Shown: positions 1-11,205, numbered from the stretch's first letter. The stretch is 64,000 nt of DNA from Mangifera indica (GCF_011075055.1 NW_025401118.1:186001-250000), one strand, 5' to 3'. The notes: generated from the letters alone by a model not told the origin. Numbers and translations are program-made.

Positions 1-2176
1 GTTCTCCGGCTCTTAACTTGGAATATGCCAAGGCAGTAGCATCTTTGTATTCTATTTTTAATTTGTGGTAGAATTGTCACAAAGTTTGTTCTTGTCTAAG
101 GGTTTCAATTAAAATTATAGAAACTCTTTATGTTGTAGAAGCTATGAGCCTGCAATGCAGTAGCTGCAAAGTGGGGGAGAAGGACGGGGTAGGGAGGGGA
201 AAGAGAGATGAAATTTAAGACACAACCAGTGTGTTATAGTTGTTTGTGAGGATTTGAGGAGTCGCTTATGAGCATGCACCTAAAAAACACAAATGAATGT
301 GGAATTTAAATAATATCTGTATAGAAAAAGCCACATCCATTTTTAACACAGAAATTGAATAAATAGTTGCTTGAAACTAATATAATTTTCATGAGGCAGA
401 GAGATCCTATATAGATACATCCTGGACCGGAACATTACATTGACTATATCTTCATGTACATTGGTTGTAAGCAACAAGAAAGTGATAGTTATTTTTACAG
501 GGAAAGAGACAAGGTCCAACATGGCTGTAGAGCCCTCTTACTGTATATAGTTTCAGGTGTTAGGGCTGGAGAAGTTGAGGGCTGGTAATGTTGGTCATGG
601 TGCTTAGGGTGAGTTAGTTTCAATTTTCGTGGGGAAAACAGACTTGATATGACTATGATTGCTGCTTTATTTTAAGTGTGGAGATTTTTTTTAATTAAAT
701 TCCATTGAAGATTTTCTAAATTGAAAAAAGAAATTCTCTTTGATTGCAGAAACTGGTGTTAGTACGGATATCTGGACGTGCTATACTGCAAGGATAATGG
801 TTGTATCTGTCATCCCATTTATTGTTGTTCAAATACCACAGATACTCCATTCAACTTCAGGAAGAGACTTTGCAGTTTTGATTGCTCTAATTCTATCTGT
901 ATTGATGTTCATTGCTTATTGCCTTTATCAGGTAACCATTCTTTTATGCAACAATTATAGCATCCTGTGAATTCTTTGATACCTGTGGCAAATTCCGTGA
1001 GTCCATCTTATGTAAGAACTGGTGACATTGAGGTGCACCAATCTTTTTGTTGACATAGTGTATATTCTGTGATGATATTTTATTTGGTTCTTGTAATAAC
1101 TTGTTAGAAAGATTAAATTAATGAAGTGAATCTCATCTGATAAGGCCATAAAAATGAAGCTTTCTTCATGGTGTAAAGACAAATCTTGAGAATCTGTTAT
1201 TCTTGATCTAGGAGAAATGAGTTATGAAGGCATCAACATGTTGATAGCTGGAGGACATTTTCTTCTTTCATTGCCTTATCAATATTTGTTCCTTCTAAAA
1301 CCCTATTTAGCAGCATTGTTTCTGACCTTAGTGTTAAATGCTAATGTCTTGATTGGTATATTTAGAAGGAAAGATAATAGTTTTGGTATCTTCTATATAC
1401 TTAGCCTTCTTTCTTTAACCCTTTTTCTATTTTACTGGATACTGCTTCTACCAAATTTTCTATGTATTTACTGATGCTTGACTTCCCTTTCATTCATGTT
1501 GTGTAGGTCGTTCAGCGCTCGAATCAGGGGTCGAGTTCTGTTGAAGATGGTGCTGCTGGCTGGTTACTAGAAGGCGCGGAGACAAATCAGGAGAATCAAA
1601 CCTGCGATGTTGAAAATCCTAAGTCGATCTACTTTAAAGCAGTACCAATGTTGATTATTAGCACCATTCTTCCTGCTGCATTTGCTCATCCTCTAGTGGA
1701 TGCTGTTACTAACTTTTCCAATGCAACAAGTATCCCTCCATTCTTCGTTTCATTCATTGCACTGCCTATGGCAACAAAGTTAAGCGTAGTGGTACCATTG
1801 CTCATTGATGCCAGCCATAGGAACAGAACCGCCTCATCAACATTTATCAAGGTTTGTTACTCATTTCTATCTATTTTTCCATACGCAACTTGAGGTAATT
1901 AAAGGGTCTTATATTATTCTGCTGCAGTTATACACAACTGTGTCAACGGATAATGTGATTTATCTATCAGTCTTCTTAGCTATCGTATACATCAGAGGAT
2001 TGAGTTGGGATTTTTCAGCAGAAGTGCTGGCAATTGCTGTTGTATGCATTCTGGTGGGAGTCTTTGCCAGTGTCCGTACCACTTTCCCCCTTTGGACTTG
2101 TTTACTTGCTTACATGCTGTATCCTTTCTCGTTGGCACTGGTCTATGTTCTTGATTACGTCTTGGGGTGGGCATAG
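1..2176 (+). CDS. NCL: NCL-type cation exchanger, copy A, 3' part (exons 750-931, 1507-1851, 1928-2176)
   Basis: The window opens inside an intron. Three exons remain open and splice cleanly: 750-931 (begins in phase with ETGVSTDIW, ends at cag/gtaacc), 1507-1851 (VVQRSNQGSSS... to TASSTFIK) and 1928-2176 (LYTTVSTDNVIY... to VLGWA stop). They encode membrane segments and the second exchanger alpha-repeat (HPLVDAVTNFSNAT, then IPPFFVSFIALPMAT). Family members carry two EF-hands between the two membrane halves; here exon 1507-1851 joins straight from VVQ to the C-terminal half, so the EF-hands are absent. The last intron is only 76 nt because about 19 nt present in copy C is missing. Nearly identical to copy C across all these exons. 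Exons 1 and 2 lie outside the window, so integrity of the whole gene is unknown. Expected location is vacuolar or plasma membrane; transport activity is doubtful because the alpha-2 motif reads ATKLSV. Confidence 0.8.
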
Positions 2177-2430
2177 TTAAGAAGATGTATTATAATTATA
2201 AAACAATAAAACCATGTGATGTAATAATATTTCATTGCATAGTGATATATATATTATGAATATAGCATGACTCATTATACAAAGATCTTTTTAGATTTTA
2301 ACGTAAAGTGTAAAGGGCTGTTTGCATTTTCCAACTCCCATTTTCTCACCTTAAAATCGAATCAGATAAATGTTTTTTTCCAATTAATAATTCCTGCCAC
2401 TTAAAATATATTCTTATCTGCACTGACTTC

Positions 2431-2790
2431 TTAAGGCAAGTTTTTATAATTGGATTAGAGGCTCTAATAGGGTATGTTGGTGCTGGTGTAGCCCACTGGA
2501 CCAGATCTAAGGCCTGCACAATAACAGATTATATACACTGAACTGATGTAACGAAAGAATGAGGTTTACGGTTCAGTCTTATATACATAGAGTTGGATTG
2601 GGTTTCACAATAATAGGTCTAACCGGTAGATTAACCTTAATTTTATGTTTTTATCTTTTAAATTTAATTTTTTTTTAAATCATCAACAGTTCAACCCGGC
2701 TTGAACAGTCCATGCATCTGGTCCACTATAGTAGCAGGTCGGGCTTTTCTATGTTGGGTTTCGGACCGATTTGATCCTATTAATGTCTCT
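2431..2790. mobile_element. Unclassified ~360-bp insertion in NCL relic A'
   Basis: In copy B the phrase gcactgacttc runs directly into the EF-hand exon (gattgatgag); here about 360 bp separate the two. The inserted sequence has matched CCGG-rich phrases (ctaaccggtagatt, caacccggcttgaac). The same insertion is in copy C' (about 26033-26390), so it predates the segmental duplication. No open frame. Confidence 0.5.
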
Positions 2791-3076
2791 AAATCGGATT
2801 GATGAGAATAAAGATGCAAAACTTTCAGTCTAGGGAATCAGAAGCACTGATTATAGGATTTAAGTTCAATGAGATAAATATGGGTGAGGATGATGCTGCT
2901 GACAAATTACTGAGAGATTTTAATATATCTAATGATAATCAAATTGATTTTGGTGAATTCACCAAAAGCATAGAAAATTGGCTCAATGAAGTGCATGGAG
3001 GAAATAGATATGGTGATCCTGGTTCTCATGAAATCCCCTAGTGGACCTCTATTAAAGCAGTGCTGATGCTTTTTTT

Positions 3077-3564
3077 TAGAGGTGTGCAAGTTTGGATAAA
3101 CGAACTGATTAACCGGATTTATAAACAAAACCGAATTTTTGGTTTGGTGAAGAATGCAAACCAAAACTAATATAAATTTACACATTAACCAGTTGATAAT
3201 TGAACCGAATTTATCAAATAATCAAACCGATTTTTCAATTACTTGGTTTTGAACCGATTTTTAAATTAATATTACAATTATAAGATATTAAACAGAGTAT
3301 GCATTTTCTATTACAACCTTAGGTTTGCTAATATTAATGTGATTACTGCAAATCTCATTAAATAGAACTATAAAGAGACTTTTTTTTTTTTGCAATAACT
3401 TATTTTTTTTGTCTATCAGTGGCATTAGTAATGAGGAATGAAAATGAATTTGCGACAAGAGTACACTTTTTTTTGTCATGAAATTTTTACATAAAATATT
3501 TTTATTATTTCTTTAATTTGGAAACTGATTCGATTCAGTTTTCAGATAATTTTGCACACCCTCA
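3077..3564. mobile_element. hAT-type MITE (TAGGGGTGTGCAA ends)
   Basis: Starts tagaggtgtgcaagtttgg and ends ttttgcacaccctca, an imperfect terminal inverted repeat. The interior is built of aaccgattt/aaaccgaa phrases in both orientations, as in the common plant hAT-type MITEs. The paralogous copy is at 27031-27496. Confidence 0.7.
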
Positions 3565-3589
3565 AGTTTTTTTCTTTTCTTTTTATTTT

Positions 3590-3778
3590 ACTGATGAGAA
3601 ATCTTTTTGAAGATAAATCAACCATATCAAACAGATAAAACTTTAAGTTTAGTAATTGATCGTACAATTACTACACCAAATAAATTAAAATTTTGATTTT
3701 ATTATGATATCAATGAGTTTCAAACCAAAACCTTTGGGATTCTACATATTTTATCATCCAAATTACCTTTGAGCGCTT
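3590..3778 (-). mobile_element. SINE relic, family S
   Basis: On the minus strand it shows a box-B-like phrase (ggtttgaaactca), then the family core ttggtgtagtaattgt and gttgatttatcttc. Related copies are near 27530, 43455, 45685, 48130, 57180 and 63540. No clear flanking duplication. Confidence 0.5.
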
Positions 3779-4388
3779 AATGATTGTTATAGGCTTTGCT
3801 GACCCTCTTGTAGATGACGTTGACAACTTTTCAGATGCAACAACTATACCCTCATTCTTCATCTCACTTATTGCATTGCATTGCCTTTGGCAACCAACTC
3901 AAGTGAAGCAGTATCAGCAAGCATTTTTGCCAAGGGTAAGAAGAACAGAACTGCCTCATTAACATTTTCCAAGGTTTGTTTCTCATTTCTCTCAATTCCC
4001 ACATGCCATTTTTGCTACAAACTTTTTAATTAGACATAAAACATTACGCATTCAGCTATTGCAAGAGTTTTAGCCTTTACATGATTTAACTAGTTCATGA
4101 AGAAACTAGTTTTGTATTGCTGTAAATGCCATTATAGTTTTTTCCCATTTCCAAGTTTTCCTATGCAGTTGTATGGAGCAGTGGCAATGAATAATGTCCT
4201 ATGCCTATCAGTTTTCTTAGCTCGTCTATCTTAGAGGATTGACATGGGACTTATGTTTGCATTTTGATGGGTGCTTTTGGGAGTTTCCTAGTCTTCCCTC
4301 TCTGGGGATCTTCAATTGCAAATGCCCTTTATCCCTTGGCACTGGTTATGTTCTTGATTATGCTTTTCGTTGGTCATAGCTTTATATA

Positions 4389-4500
4389 CACATTTTTTAG
4401 TATACATCTAAATATACAGATAATGTGTCATTAAATAATTGAGTAATCTTGAATCAAACCCGATTATACACTCAAAAGTATATGCACATAACATTGCTTA
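4389..4500. mobile_element. MITE-A copy
   Basis: Palindromic AT-rich element with tttttagtatac at one end and actcaaaagtatatgcacat at the other. The same insertion recurs at about 5350-5460 and 28325-28436 because the host segment was duplicated. Confidence 0.6.
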
Positions 4501-5118
4501 TTCATAAATTGTGATTCCTTCCTTCTGCACTTCTCCATATAGGTTTTTGATTGATATCTAATGACTGATAACTAGGGGATTTAGTTGAAAGATGAAAATA
4601 ACACAAAATTGCATAACAGGATTTCCGCAACCCAAATAAACATTTTTTTTTTCTGTGATACTTTCCCACTTTTTCTCTCTTATCTACTCATATTCAATGG
4701 AGGCCTTCTACTTCCATCATAACTATAATGAAGGGTCAGATTTAGATACCCCACAAAAACAAAGAGACAAAAGCATATATAAACATCCCCACAAACTCTC
4801 ATTGTTGCCAACCAATAACCAACACCAAAAATATAAACAAACCCACTTTGCATAACCGACCAAACTTAGCTTCCATCAAATTTCAACATCAAAACAAACC
4901 AATCTACATCTCCCTATCTTTCTCTTCTCTCTGCCCTCACATGGCCAAGATTTGGCTTTTTACTTTCACACACAAGCTTGCATAAGCAAATTTATAAAAT
5001 TTCAACTATTGCAAGAGCTTTGGCCTTTACATGATTAACTAGTTCATGAAGAAATTAGTTTTGTATTGCCGTAAAAGCCATTATAGTTTTTTCCCATTTC
5101 CGAGTTTTTCCTATGCAG

Positions 5119-5339
5119 TTGTAGGGAACGGTGGCAATGAATAATGTCCTTTGCCTATCAGTTTTCTTAGCTCTTGTCTATATCAGAGGATTGACATGGG
5201 ACTTATGTTTGCATTTTGATGGGTGCTTTTGGGAGTTTCCCCGGTCTTCCCTCTCCGGGAATCTTCAATTGCAAATGCCCTTTATCCCTTTTCCTTAGCG
5301 CTGGTTTATGTTCTTGATTTTGCTTTTGGTTGGTCATAG
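5119..5339 (+). pseudogene. Third relic of the NCL last exon
   Basis: Follows ctatgcag and reads ttgtagggaacggtggcaat, homologous to the last NCL exon at 1928-2176 and to 4168-4380. An early stop and a missing block before atttgcattttgatgg show that it is not coding. It arose by the 950-bp tandem duplication. Confidence 0.8.
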
Positions 5340-5585
5340 CTTTGTATAAACATTTTTTAATATACAATTATGTATACAGATGATATGTCATTAAATGATT
5401 AAAATTTTTTGAATCAAACCCAATTATATACTCAAAAGTGTGTACACGTAACATTGTTTGTTCATAAATTGAGGTTCGTTCCTTCTCCACTTCTCCATAT
5501 GGGTGTTTGATTGATATCTAATGATTAATTGCAACCTCAGGATTTTTATAAGCTGGAATGTTGGGATTTTGAGATCAATAAAAGA

Positions 5586-5748
5586 ATGTATATACATATT
5601 TGAGTATACAAATAAGTAAATAGATGATATTTTATCATGTGATTAGATGATTTTCATATAAAGATAAAGTAACATTTAATCAAATAATGATGCATCATCT
5701 ATATACCTATTTATGTACTAAAAAATATGTATGCATAACATTACTCTT
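5586..5748. mobile_element. MITE-A copy
   Basis: Left end gtatatacatatttgagtatac, right end gtactaaaaaatatgtatgc, with a central inverted stretch around gtgattagatg/atttaatcaaata. It is absent from the other two copies of this duplicated segment, so it marks a later insertion. Confidence 0.7.
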
Positions 5749-6332
5749 TTGAGACACCCTTTTTGAGCAAGTTTATGATCATGAACTTCCTCCGGAAATC
5801 ATGTTTTGAAAGACAAATAAATAGATTTTAATTAAAATCTCAAATTGAGTTATCTTGAAGGCCTCTTGTTATGATATTGAACTAATAACTAGGGGATTTA
5901 GTTGAAAGATGAAAATAACACATAGTTGCATGATTTCACAGTTATTCAACAGGATTTCTGCAACCCAAATAAACATTTTTTTTCTGTGATACTTTCCCAC
6001 TTTTGTTCTCTTATCTACTTCAATGGGGGCCTTCTACTTCCATCATAACTTTATTGAAGGGTCAGATTTAGATACCCCACCAAAACAAAGAGAAGACAAA
6101 AGCATATATAAACCAATCTACATCTCCCCATCTTTCTCTTCTCTCTGCCCTCACATGGCCAAGATTTGGTTTTTTACCTTTACACACAAGCTTGCATAAG
6201 CAAATTTATAGAATTTCCATACCACCCCATTTGTCAAATTGTTTTAGAAAAAGGAAAACAAGTCTTACTTGGTATGATCTCAGAGAGATAACAAAGTGGC
6301 CTACCAAAGAAATGGATACAGGTTAGAAACAT

Positions 6333-7171
6333 TTATAGTTTCAAATTGAGATCAACACTTCCGCCTACTTCACCATCGTTACAATTATTCACTCAGCCTG
6401 TGGCTTGGTCTTTTTTCACAAATGATATAAGAAACAAGAAAGTTAAGTTCAATTTAATTAGAAAAGAAGTGAAATTAGTAGAATGTAAATGGGTTCTCGT
6501 TTTAAGTTAGACTCACTTGATAAGGTAGTGATTCAAAATCACAGAATTCAGTGCTATGGAAAGCTAGATAAGGTTGTGAGTGCCTTAATTTTGAACCTGG
6601 AGACATTGAAATTGTTGTGGGAGGAGCTAATGTGAGAAAAAGTCCATTTTCTCTGATGCTTTTCTTTGAATCATTAGGCTCCAACATGAAAGTTGAGCAT
6701 GAAGAGCCTTCTTTGGCAAGTTTGGAAGCAATCAACATTTACGACAAAAACATAAGGGCCCAATCTAGGAACAAAGTCAAGCTAACCTGGAAAGTGTGCC
6801 AAAGGGTTCCAAATTGAGTGTTTGACCAGCACTGCCACAAGAAGCTGGGTCATCTGATCGGCTGATTCTGGGATGAACAATTGGAGGAAATTTGCAGTGG
6901 AAAGATGAGATGCCTGGTGGATTGTCTAGAGGAAAGGGATATGACCTCTTCATGCCAACCATCTGTACTAAATTTTAACCAAATTGAACCAATCTACTTG
7001 TTAGATCTCTCAGTCTAAATAGAATATACATAAATTCAGACTAAAGCTACTAGAACTCATTACAAAACTTTTCAGGTTACTCAAGTACAAGATATAATTT
7101 TTATTAAGAAACAAGATGGAAGCTAAATTGAACATAGCTTTTCCTCCTCTGTCCACATAGGTATACAATTG
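6333..7171 (-). pseudogene. SPEAR/TIE pseudogene (3' half)
   Basis: Partial copy of the SPEAR gene at 29053-30811. It has part of exon 2 (to 7171), exon 3 (6787-6962, MVGMKRSYPFPLDNPPG...), exon 4 (about 6505-6700, GGSSCSTFMLEPND...) and the end of exon 5, which still encodes VDLNLKL stop at 6333. The homology stops abruptly inside exon 2, so the N-terminal SPEAR motif was never copied. The exon 2 donor is changed from GT to CT (near 7139). About 95 bp is deleted from the last exon and its acceptor between two t-runs (near 6412). Not expected to make protein; an antisense or small-RNA role against the parent is conceivable but unsupported. Confidence 0.9.
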
Positions 7172-7204
7172 TTCACTCACACATATGATACAGTATAATA
7201 GGTA

Positions 7205-7350
7205 TGACAACAGTGTAGAATCACTTGATATGGTGACATGATGTATTACAATGTAATTGAATGTTATTTTATTTTTAATTTTTAATTATCTAATTACATG
7301 ATAATATATCGTTTTTTATGTATGAAATTGTGCACAAAACTTTCTCTTTT
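7205..7350. mobile_element. MITE-A fragment
   Basis: Contains the diagnostic palindromic core: acatgatgtattacaatgta ... attacatgataatatatcg. It begins just past the segmental-duplication breakpoint at 7171. Confidence 0.5.
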
Positions 7351-7785
7351 GATAAGTTTTTCTTGGAATGGCACTAAAATGTTAGGAACAGATTTGAAAG
7401 CCAAACAGAAAAGCATTGAATGACTTTGAAGGGTAGCATATGAAGAGTTTTTTGGGCCTGGCTAATCTCTATCAGACTGAACCACGCCACTCTTAACCCT
7501 TTAACACACTTTACATGATAAAATATTGAAAAAAAAATAGTCAAAACTCAAAATACATTTATATTTAATGAGCCAACATTACCAATCTCCGTTGGAAGTT
7601 ATTACTGTTATTAGTGGAAGAGTTTTTTTTTTTTTTTTCGAGGGGAGAGAATTGAGAATATTTGTCATCCTCATAATAGAGACTGACCAGGGACGAAGAT
7701 GAAAATTGGGATATCAATCCTCTTTCCACCCGTTCTCGTTGTCATCCCTACGTATTATATCTATAAATAAATGGTGTAGAGGATG

Positions 7786-8537
7786 GCTATTTTCTCAAGT
7801 TTTTACTATTTAATTTTGAAAAACTTTTTTACCCACTCATGAGTTGTTAAGTTTGTTAGTTTTAAGAGTAAAATTTTTATTTTACTTGTAATATTAAAAT
7901 AAATCAAAATTTTATTTTATTTTATCTTTTAAACTTTAAAAACTAATAATTTGTCTATTAGACCAAGTTTTAAAAAATCACATTTCTCCCTAGGGTTTAA
8001 CTTCAAATCTGGTCAGTCTCTCTGATGCCATCATCGACGATCTCTCTCTCTCGACTGTTTCTCTTCCTTTGGCGGTCTCCCTCAGCTTCTCTCCTCCCTC
8101 CAACAATGTGCAACTCTCGTTCGGGAAGACAAATTGTCTTCCCAAAAGAAGAGGAGTAGTCTCCTTCTTCCCAAATGACTCGTCTTCTTTTTTCCAAACC
8201 ACTTGTCTTCCTAAACAAGTTTCAGATATCACTGGAGGGAGGAAAGACGCTAAGGGAGACTGCCATAGAAAAAGAGAGAGATCGCTGAAGATGGTGCCTA
8301 AGGGAGTGGCCAAATATCGAAATATAAACTCAAGGGAGAAAATGTGATTTTTTAAAACTTGACCTAAGAGGGAAACTATTACTTTTTAGGGTTCCAGGGA
8401 AAATAATATACAATTTTAAAATTGATAGATTCGATTAATTTTAATAGCGTATGAGTGAATAAAAGTTTTTCAAAGTTAAAGCGTGAGAACTTGAGAAAAC
8501 AATAATCTTTGGATGGGAATAAGTCCTTTGACCTAAA
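7786..8537. mobile_element. MULE-type MITE (MITE-C), left end eroded
   Basis: The right end, read on the minus strand, is ggtcaaaggacttattccca, matching the other MITE-C ends; the left arm matches it from tattttctcaagttttt inward. The interior carries a gene-like GC-richer stretch (8000-8340) with an internal hairpin around gacaaattgtcttccc. ORFs here (up to 107 aa) are antisense pairs across the palindrome with no family resemblance. Confidence 0.7.
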
Positions 8538-8550
8538 AAAATTATATAAA

Positions 8551-8690
8551 ATTATTTATAAAAATTGATATGGTAACATCTCATTTGGTGATTTTGAAAT
8601 AAGAAAAAAAACTCAATTACAAGGATTCATTTTAATTTATATAAATAAATTTATACAATTTATTTATACATATAATTTTATTTCTCAAAA
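8551..8690. mobile_element. MITE-B copy
   Basis: AT-rich inverted repeat: ttatttataaaaattgatatgg ... atttatacaatttatttata. Similar elements lie at 20879-21055 and 59469-59642. Confidence 0.45.
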
Positions 8691-9527
8691 TAGATTTTAA
8701 TTAATTTATCCTGATAGTAAAAAGAAGATTTTTTAAGTCAAATAATAATCTAATCTGTCCTTTATGACAAAATATCGAGAAGCACAAGCCGGCCTTCAGT
8801 CTTTAGAATTCGCATCAAGTCAACTAAGATGGCTACCATCAACACGCTTCACCTCTCCCTTCTCTTCCTATCGTTCTCTCCTCTCTCCACCGCAGCCGCC
8901 GTCAGTGGGGTCAGCCCTAGCCGTGATTCCCAATACCTTGAGGCGGAGCTCCTCTGTAAACAGACGTACGGCTTCATACCCTGCTCAACATCTGCATTGG
9001 GGAACTTGTTTTTGATTATCGTTTATGGATACCTCATTTTCGTGGCATCCAAGTGTGTTTTTGACGGGAGTGAGATGTTGAAGATTCTTGGTCCCAGCCG
9101 TTTTGGAAAAATTGTTCTTCCCAAGCTTGACGCGCTTCCCAGCGCCATAATTGGTAAAATCTCTTGCTTGACTAACCTGTTTAGATTTTGTGCTGAGTAA
9201 AATTGTGCTTGAGAATGACGCGTACATATTTCTGTATAAATAATCGTATTATTAAATATTATTCTATTTTTAATTTAAAATTGATATAAAATTTAATTAA
9301 TTTTTATTTATTATTTATATATAATTTTATTCTTTTATGATTAACAGGTAGATTTTTGTAACCTTATCCTCTATTTTGAGTTTTATGGTGCTGATTAGGT
9401 GTAAGTCTATTGAAAACATAGGAATCACACTTTTTTCTTTTTGTCTAAATCATAACTTCAAAAAAAAATCAAAAGAAAATTGTGATACATTACAGAAGAC
9501 TAAACATGATCAACTTTCAAAATTAAA

Positions 9528-9682
9528 GAGTAATATTATATGCAAATAATATTTACAAATTTATATATAAATAATAATATATTATCATGTGGTTGATTAT
9601 TGTTTTATATTTAATTTAAAATTACTTAATTACATGATAATATATTATTATTTATATATAAATTTATGTATATAGTTTTATA
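9528..9682. mobile_element. MITE-A copy in intron 1 of NCL copy B
   Basis: Near-perfect palindrome: taatattatatgcaaataat ... attatttatatataaattta, with the centre atcatgtggttgatt / taattacatgat. Confidence 0.65.
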
Positions 9683-9984
9683 GCCAAATGATTATGTCTC
9701 ACCCATGGTTTGGTGCAAACTCAACTTTCCATCTGTTAACTATTGAAAATCTAAATGTCTATTTTTTTGTTAAATTTTATTGTTATTGTCAGAGTTAAAA
9801 TCGTCATTTAATAAAAATATTTAGAAAAAATTATAAATTCATTACATTTTTCCCCATATCTTTAAAAATTAACAATTTTTTCCTCACCTTCCCTTTACCC
9901 AAAGTTTGAAAATTGATTATTTTTCTCCTAGGATTTGCAAATTCTCTTTTGCCACTTCTTTGATGACTGGAGTCTACCAATCTC

Positions 9985-10575
9985 TACCCTACCCTCCTAT
10001 CTCCTGAACAAGGATGAATTGTTGGCCGATAGGAGGTCAGTGAGGATCCATGCTACACATAGATATGTTGTCTTCACAACTAACAACACTAGACTAATCA
10101 ATAACAACCAAGGCTTGAGAGGAGCTCGAAGCTTCATCTTCTTATATTTGCATACTTGAAGAAACTTGCTTATAAAATTCAAACATAAGTTCTAACACAT
10201 TTATCAAGTACCCAAATAATATCTCAACTTTCTGCATTAACTTCTCACTCACGAAAATCTTCATACAATTTCTAACCACCATGAACCACCAAATACGGTT
10301 CCATAATGGTTGCATTGCTTTAATATAAACTCTAAAATCTTGTCTTTGTACCAATGAAAATGGTTGCTCATCAACAATTATCATCTTAGCAAGTATACTT
10401 CTAGATTTTTTTACTAAATTTCCAAGTGTCTAAATCACTATTACCCTCTTCTTCTCCTTTGTTATTGGTCTTAACAAGAGCGAGATTTTTGTAACCTTTT
10501 CCTTTGTTCTGAGTTTTATGGTGCAAACTCTTGAGAGAGTGGTGGTCAACCTCCAGCAGTACAAGACTTTGAACT
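9985..10575 (-). pseudogene. hAT-superfamily transposase relic (RICESLEEPER-like, BED zinc-finger class)
   Basis: Minus-strand reading gives DTWKFS, then after a frameshift SRSILAKMIIVDEQPFSLV and VRNCMKIFVSEKLMQKVE, followed in another frame by YLCVAWILTD. This order (W-K-F, AKMII..E.PFS.V, the C-MKI-SEK block, then the Y-hydrophobic-W-I-D block) is the conserved N-terminal part of plant Ac-like/RICESLEEPER transposases. It is broken by stops and frameshifts and lies in intron 1 of NCL copy B. No terminal repeats seen. Confidence 0.7.
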
Positions 10576-10734
10576 CTCTTTTCTTTAATTATTTTATTTA
10601 AATATATGAAAAATGTGATGAAATAAAAAATATTTATGGTGCAATTGAACAAAAAAAATAAATATATATTTATTGTAATACTAAGTTAGCAATATAAAAT
10701 TATTTCACAATTTATCATTACTAAAACATCATAA

Positions 10735-10880
10735 CATAAAAACTATATATACAAACAATGTGTACAATTTTATATACAAACAGTGACATATCATTCATGT
10801 AATTGAGTGATTTTGAAATAGAGACAAAATAACACTCAATCACATAATGTCATATCATTGTTTATACATACAATGTTATC
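10735..10880. mobile_element. MITE-A copy
   Basis: Palindromic: tatatacaaacagtgacata ... tatcattgtttatacataca, with the core gtaattgagtgatttt / actcaatcacataatg. Confidence 0.65.
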
Positions 10881-11121
10881 CATATATACATATATAGGGT
10901 AATTAACATATACACCCGTCGGAAACTCAAAAAATTGAACTTCAATGTCAACCTCCTCCTTTTTAATACTGATAAGGATACGTTAGACTTTGTACATGGC
11001 ATCAAGTAGTAGAAATATTTGATGTGGAATGTTAGTGCATATTTAGCTGAGAAATCTCAAAAAAAAAAAAATTATGATTAATCTTTTGATTCCATATGGT
11101 CAATTCTCTTGCTTGTTGCAG

Positions 11122-11205
11122 CTTCTGGACTGTGAAAAAAAGGAAATATCTCAACGTCAGATATCAGTAGGAATGGAATTACTAGCCAGCTCAAGTATTG
11201 TGGGT
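11122..11205 (+). pseudogene. Degenerate extra copy of NCL exon 2 (copy B)
   Basis: Follows gttgcag and reads cttctggactg ... atatcagtaggaatgg, homologous to exon 2 at 11298 (tgtctggactt ... gtgggaatggg). In the phase left by exon 1 it stops at once (A-S-G-L-stop). The same decoy lies ahead of exon 2 in copy C (23160-23232). Confidence 0.75.

Larger units (their letters stand above)
2360..4380 (+). pseudogene. NCL relic A' (EF-hand exon and C-terminal exons)
   Basis: Begins with sequence matching the intron before the EF-hand exon of copy B (aaatgtttttttccaattaa near 2366). The EF-hand exon is at 2791-3040 (IDENKDAKLSV, then a stop; second loop reads SNDNQIDFGEF). The alpha-2 exon is at about 3780-3971 (ADPLVDDVDNFSDATTIPSFF), where a 5-bp tandem duplication (attgc) breaks the frame just before LPLATNSSEAV. 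The last exon is at 4168-4380 and is broken by deletions. A 360-bp insertion, a hAT-type MITE and a SINE interrupt it. It preserves the ancestral motif NSSE that copies A, B and C have lost. Confidence 0.85.
4056..6212. repeat. Local tandem duplication, period ~950 bp, in segment A
   Basis: The phrase ctattgcaagag starts at 4056 and again at 5006, and all following sequence (last NCL exon relic, MITE, TATA-like module, atggccaagatttgg) repeats in the same order. The second unit is longer because a MITE-A is inserted at 5586-5748, and it lacks about 100 bp after gcatatataaac. Segment C has a single unit (about 28010-28940). Confidence 0.85.

Noticed and set aside
1217..1474. 85-aa ORF in the NCL intron, identical in copies A and C (24806-25063)
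   Set aside because: It lies wholly within an intron, is interrupted by stops in copy B, and its identity between A and C is explained by the recent duplication.
7990..8347. Three overlapping ORFs of 71-107 aa on both strands
   Set aside because: They mirror each other across the palindromic core of a MITE-C element.
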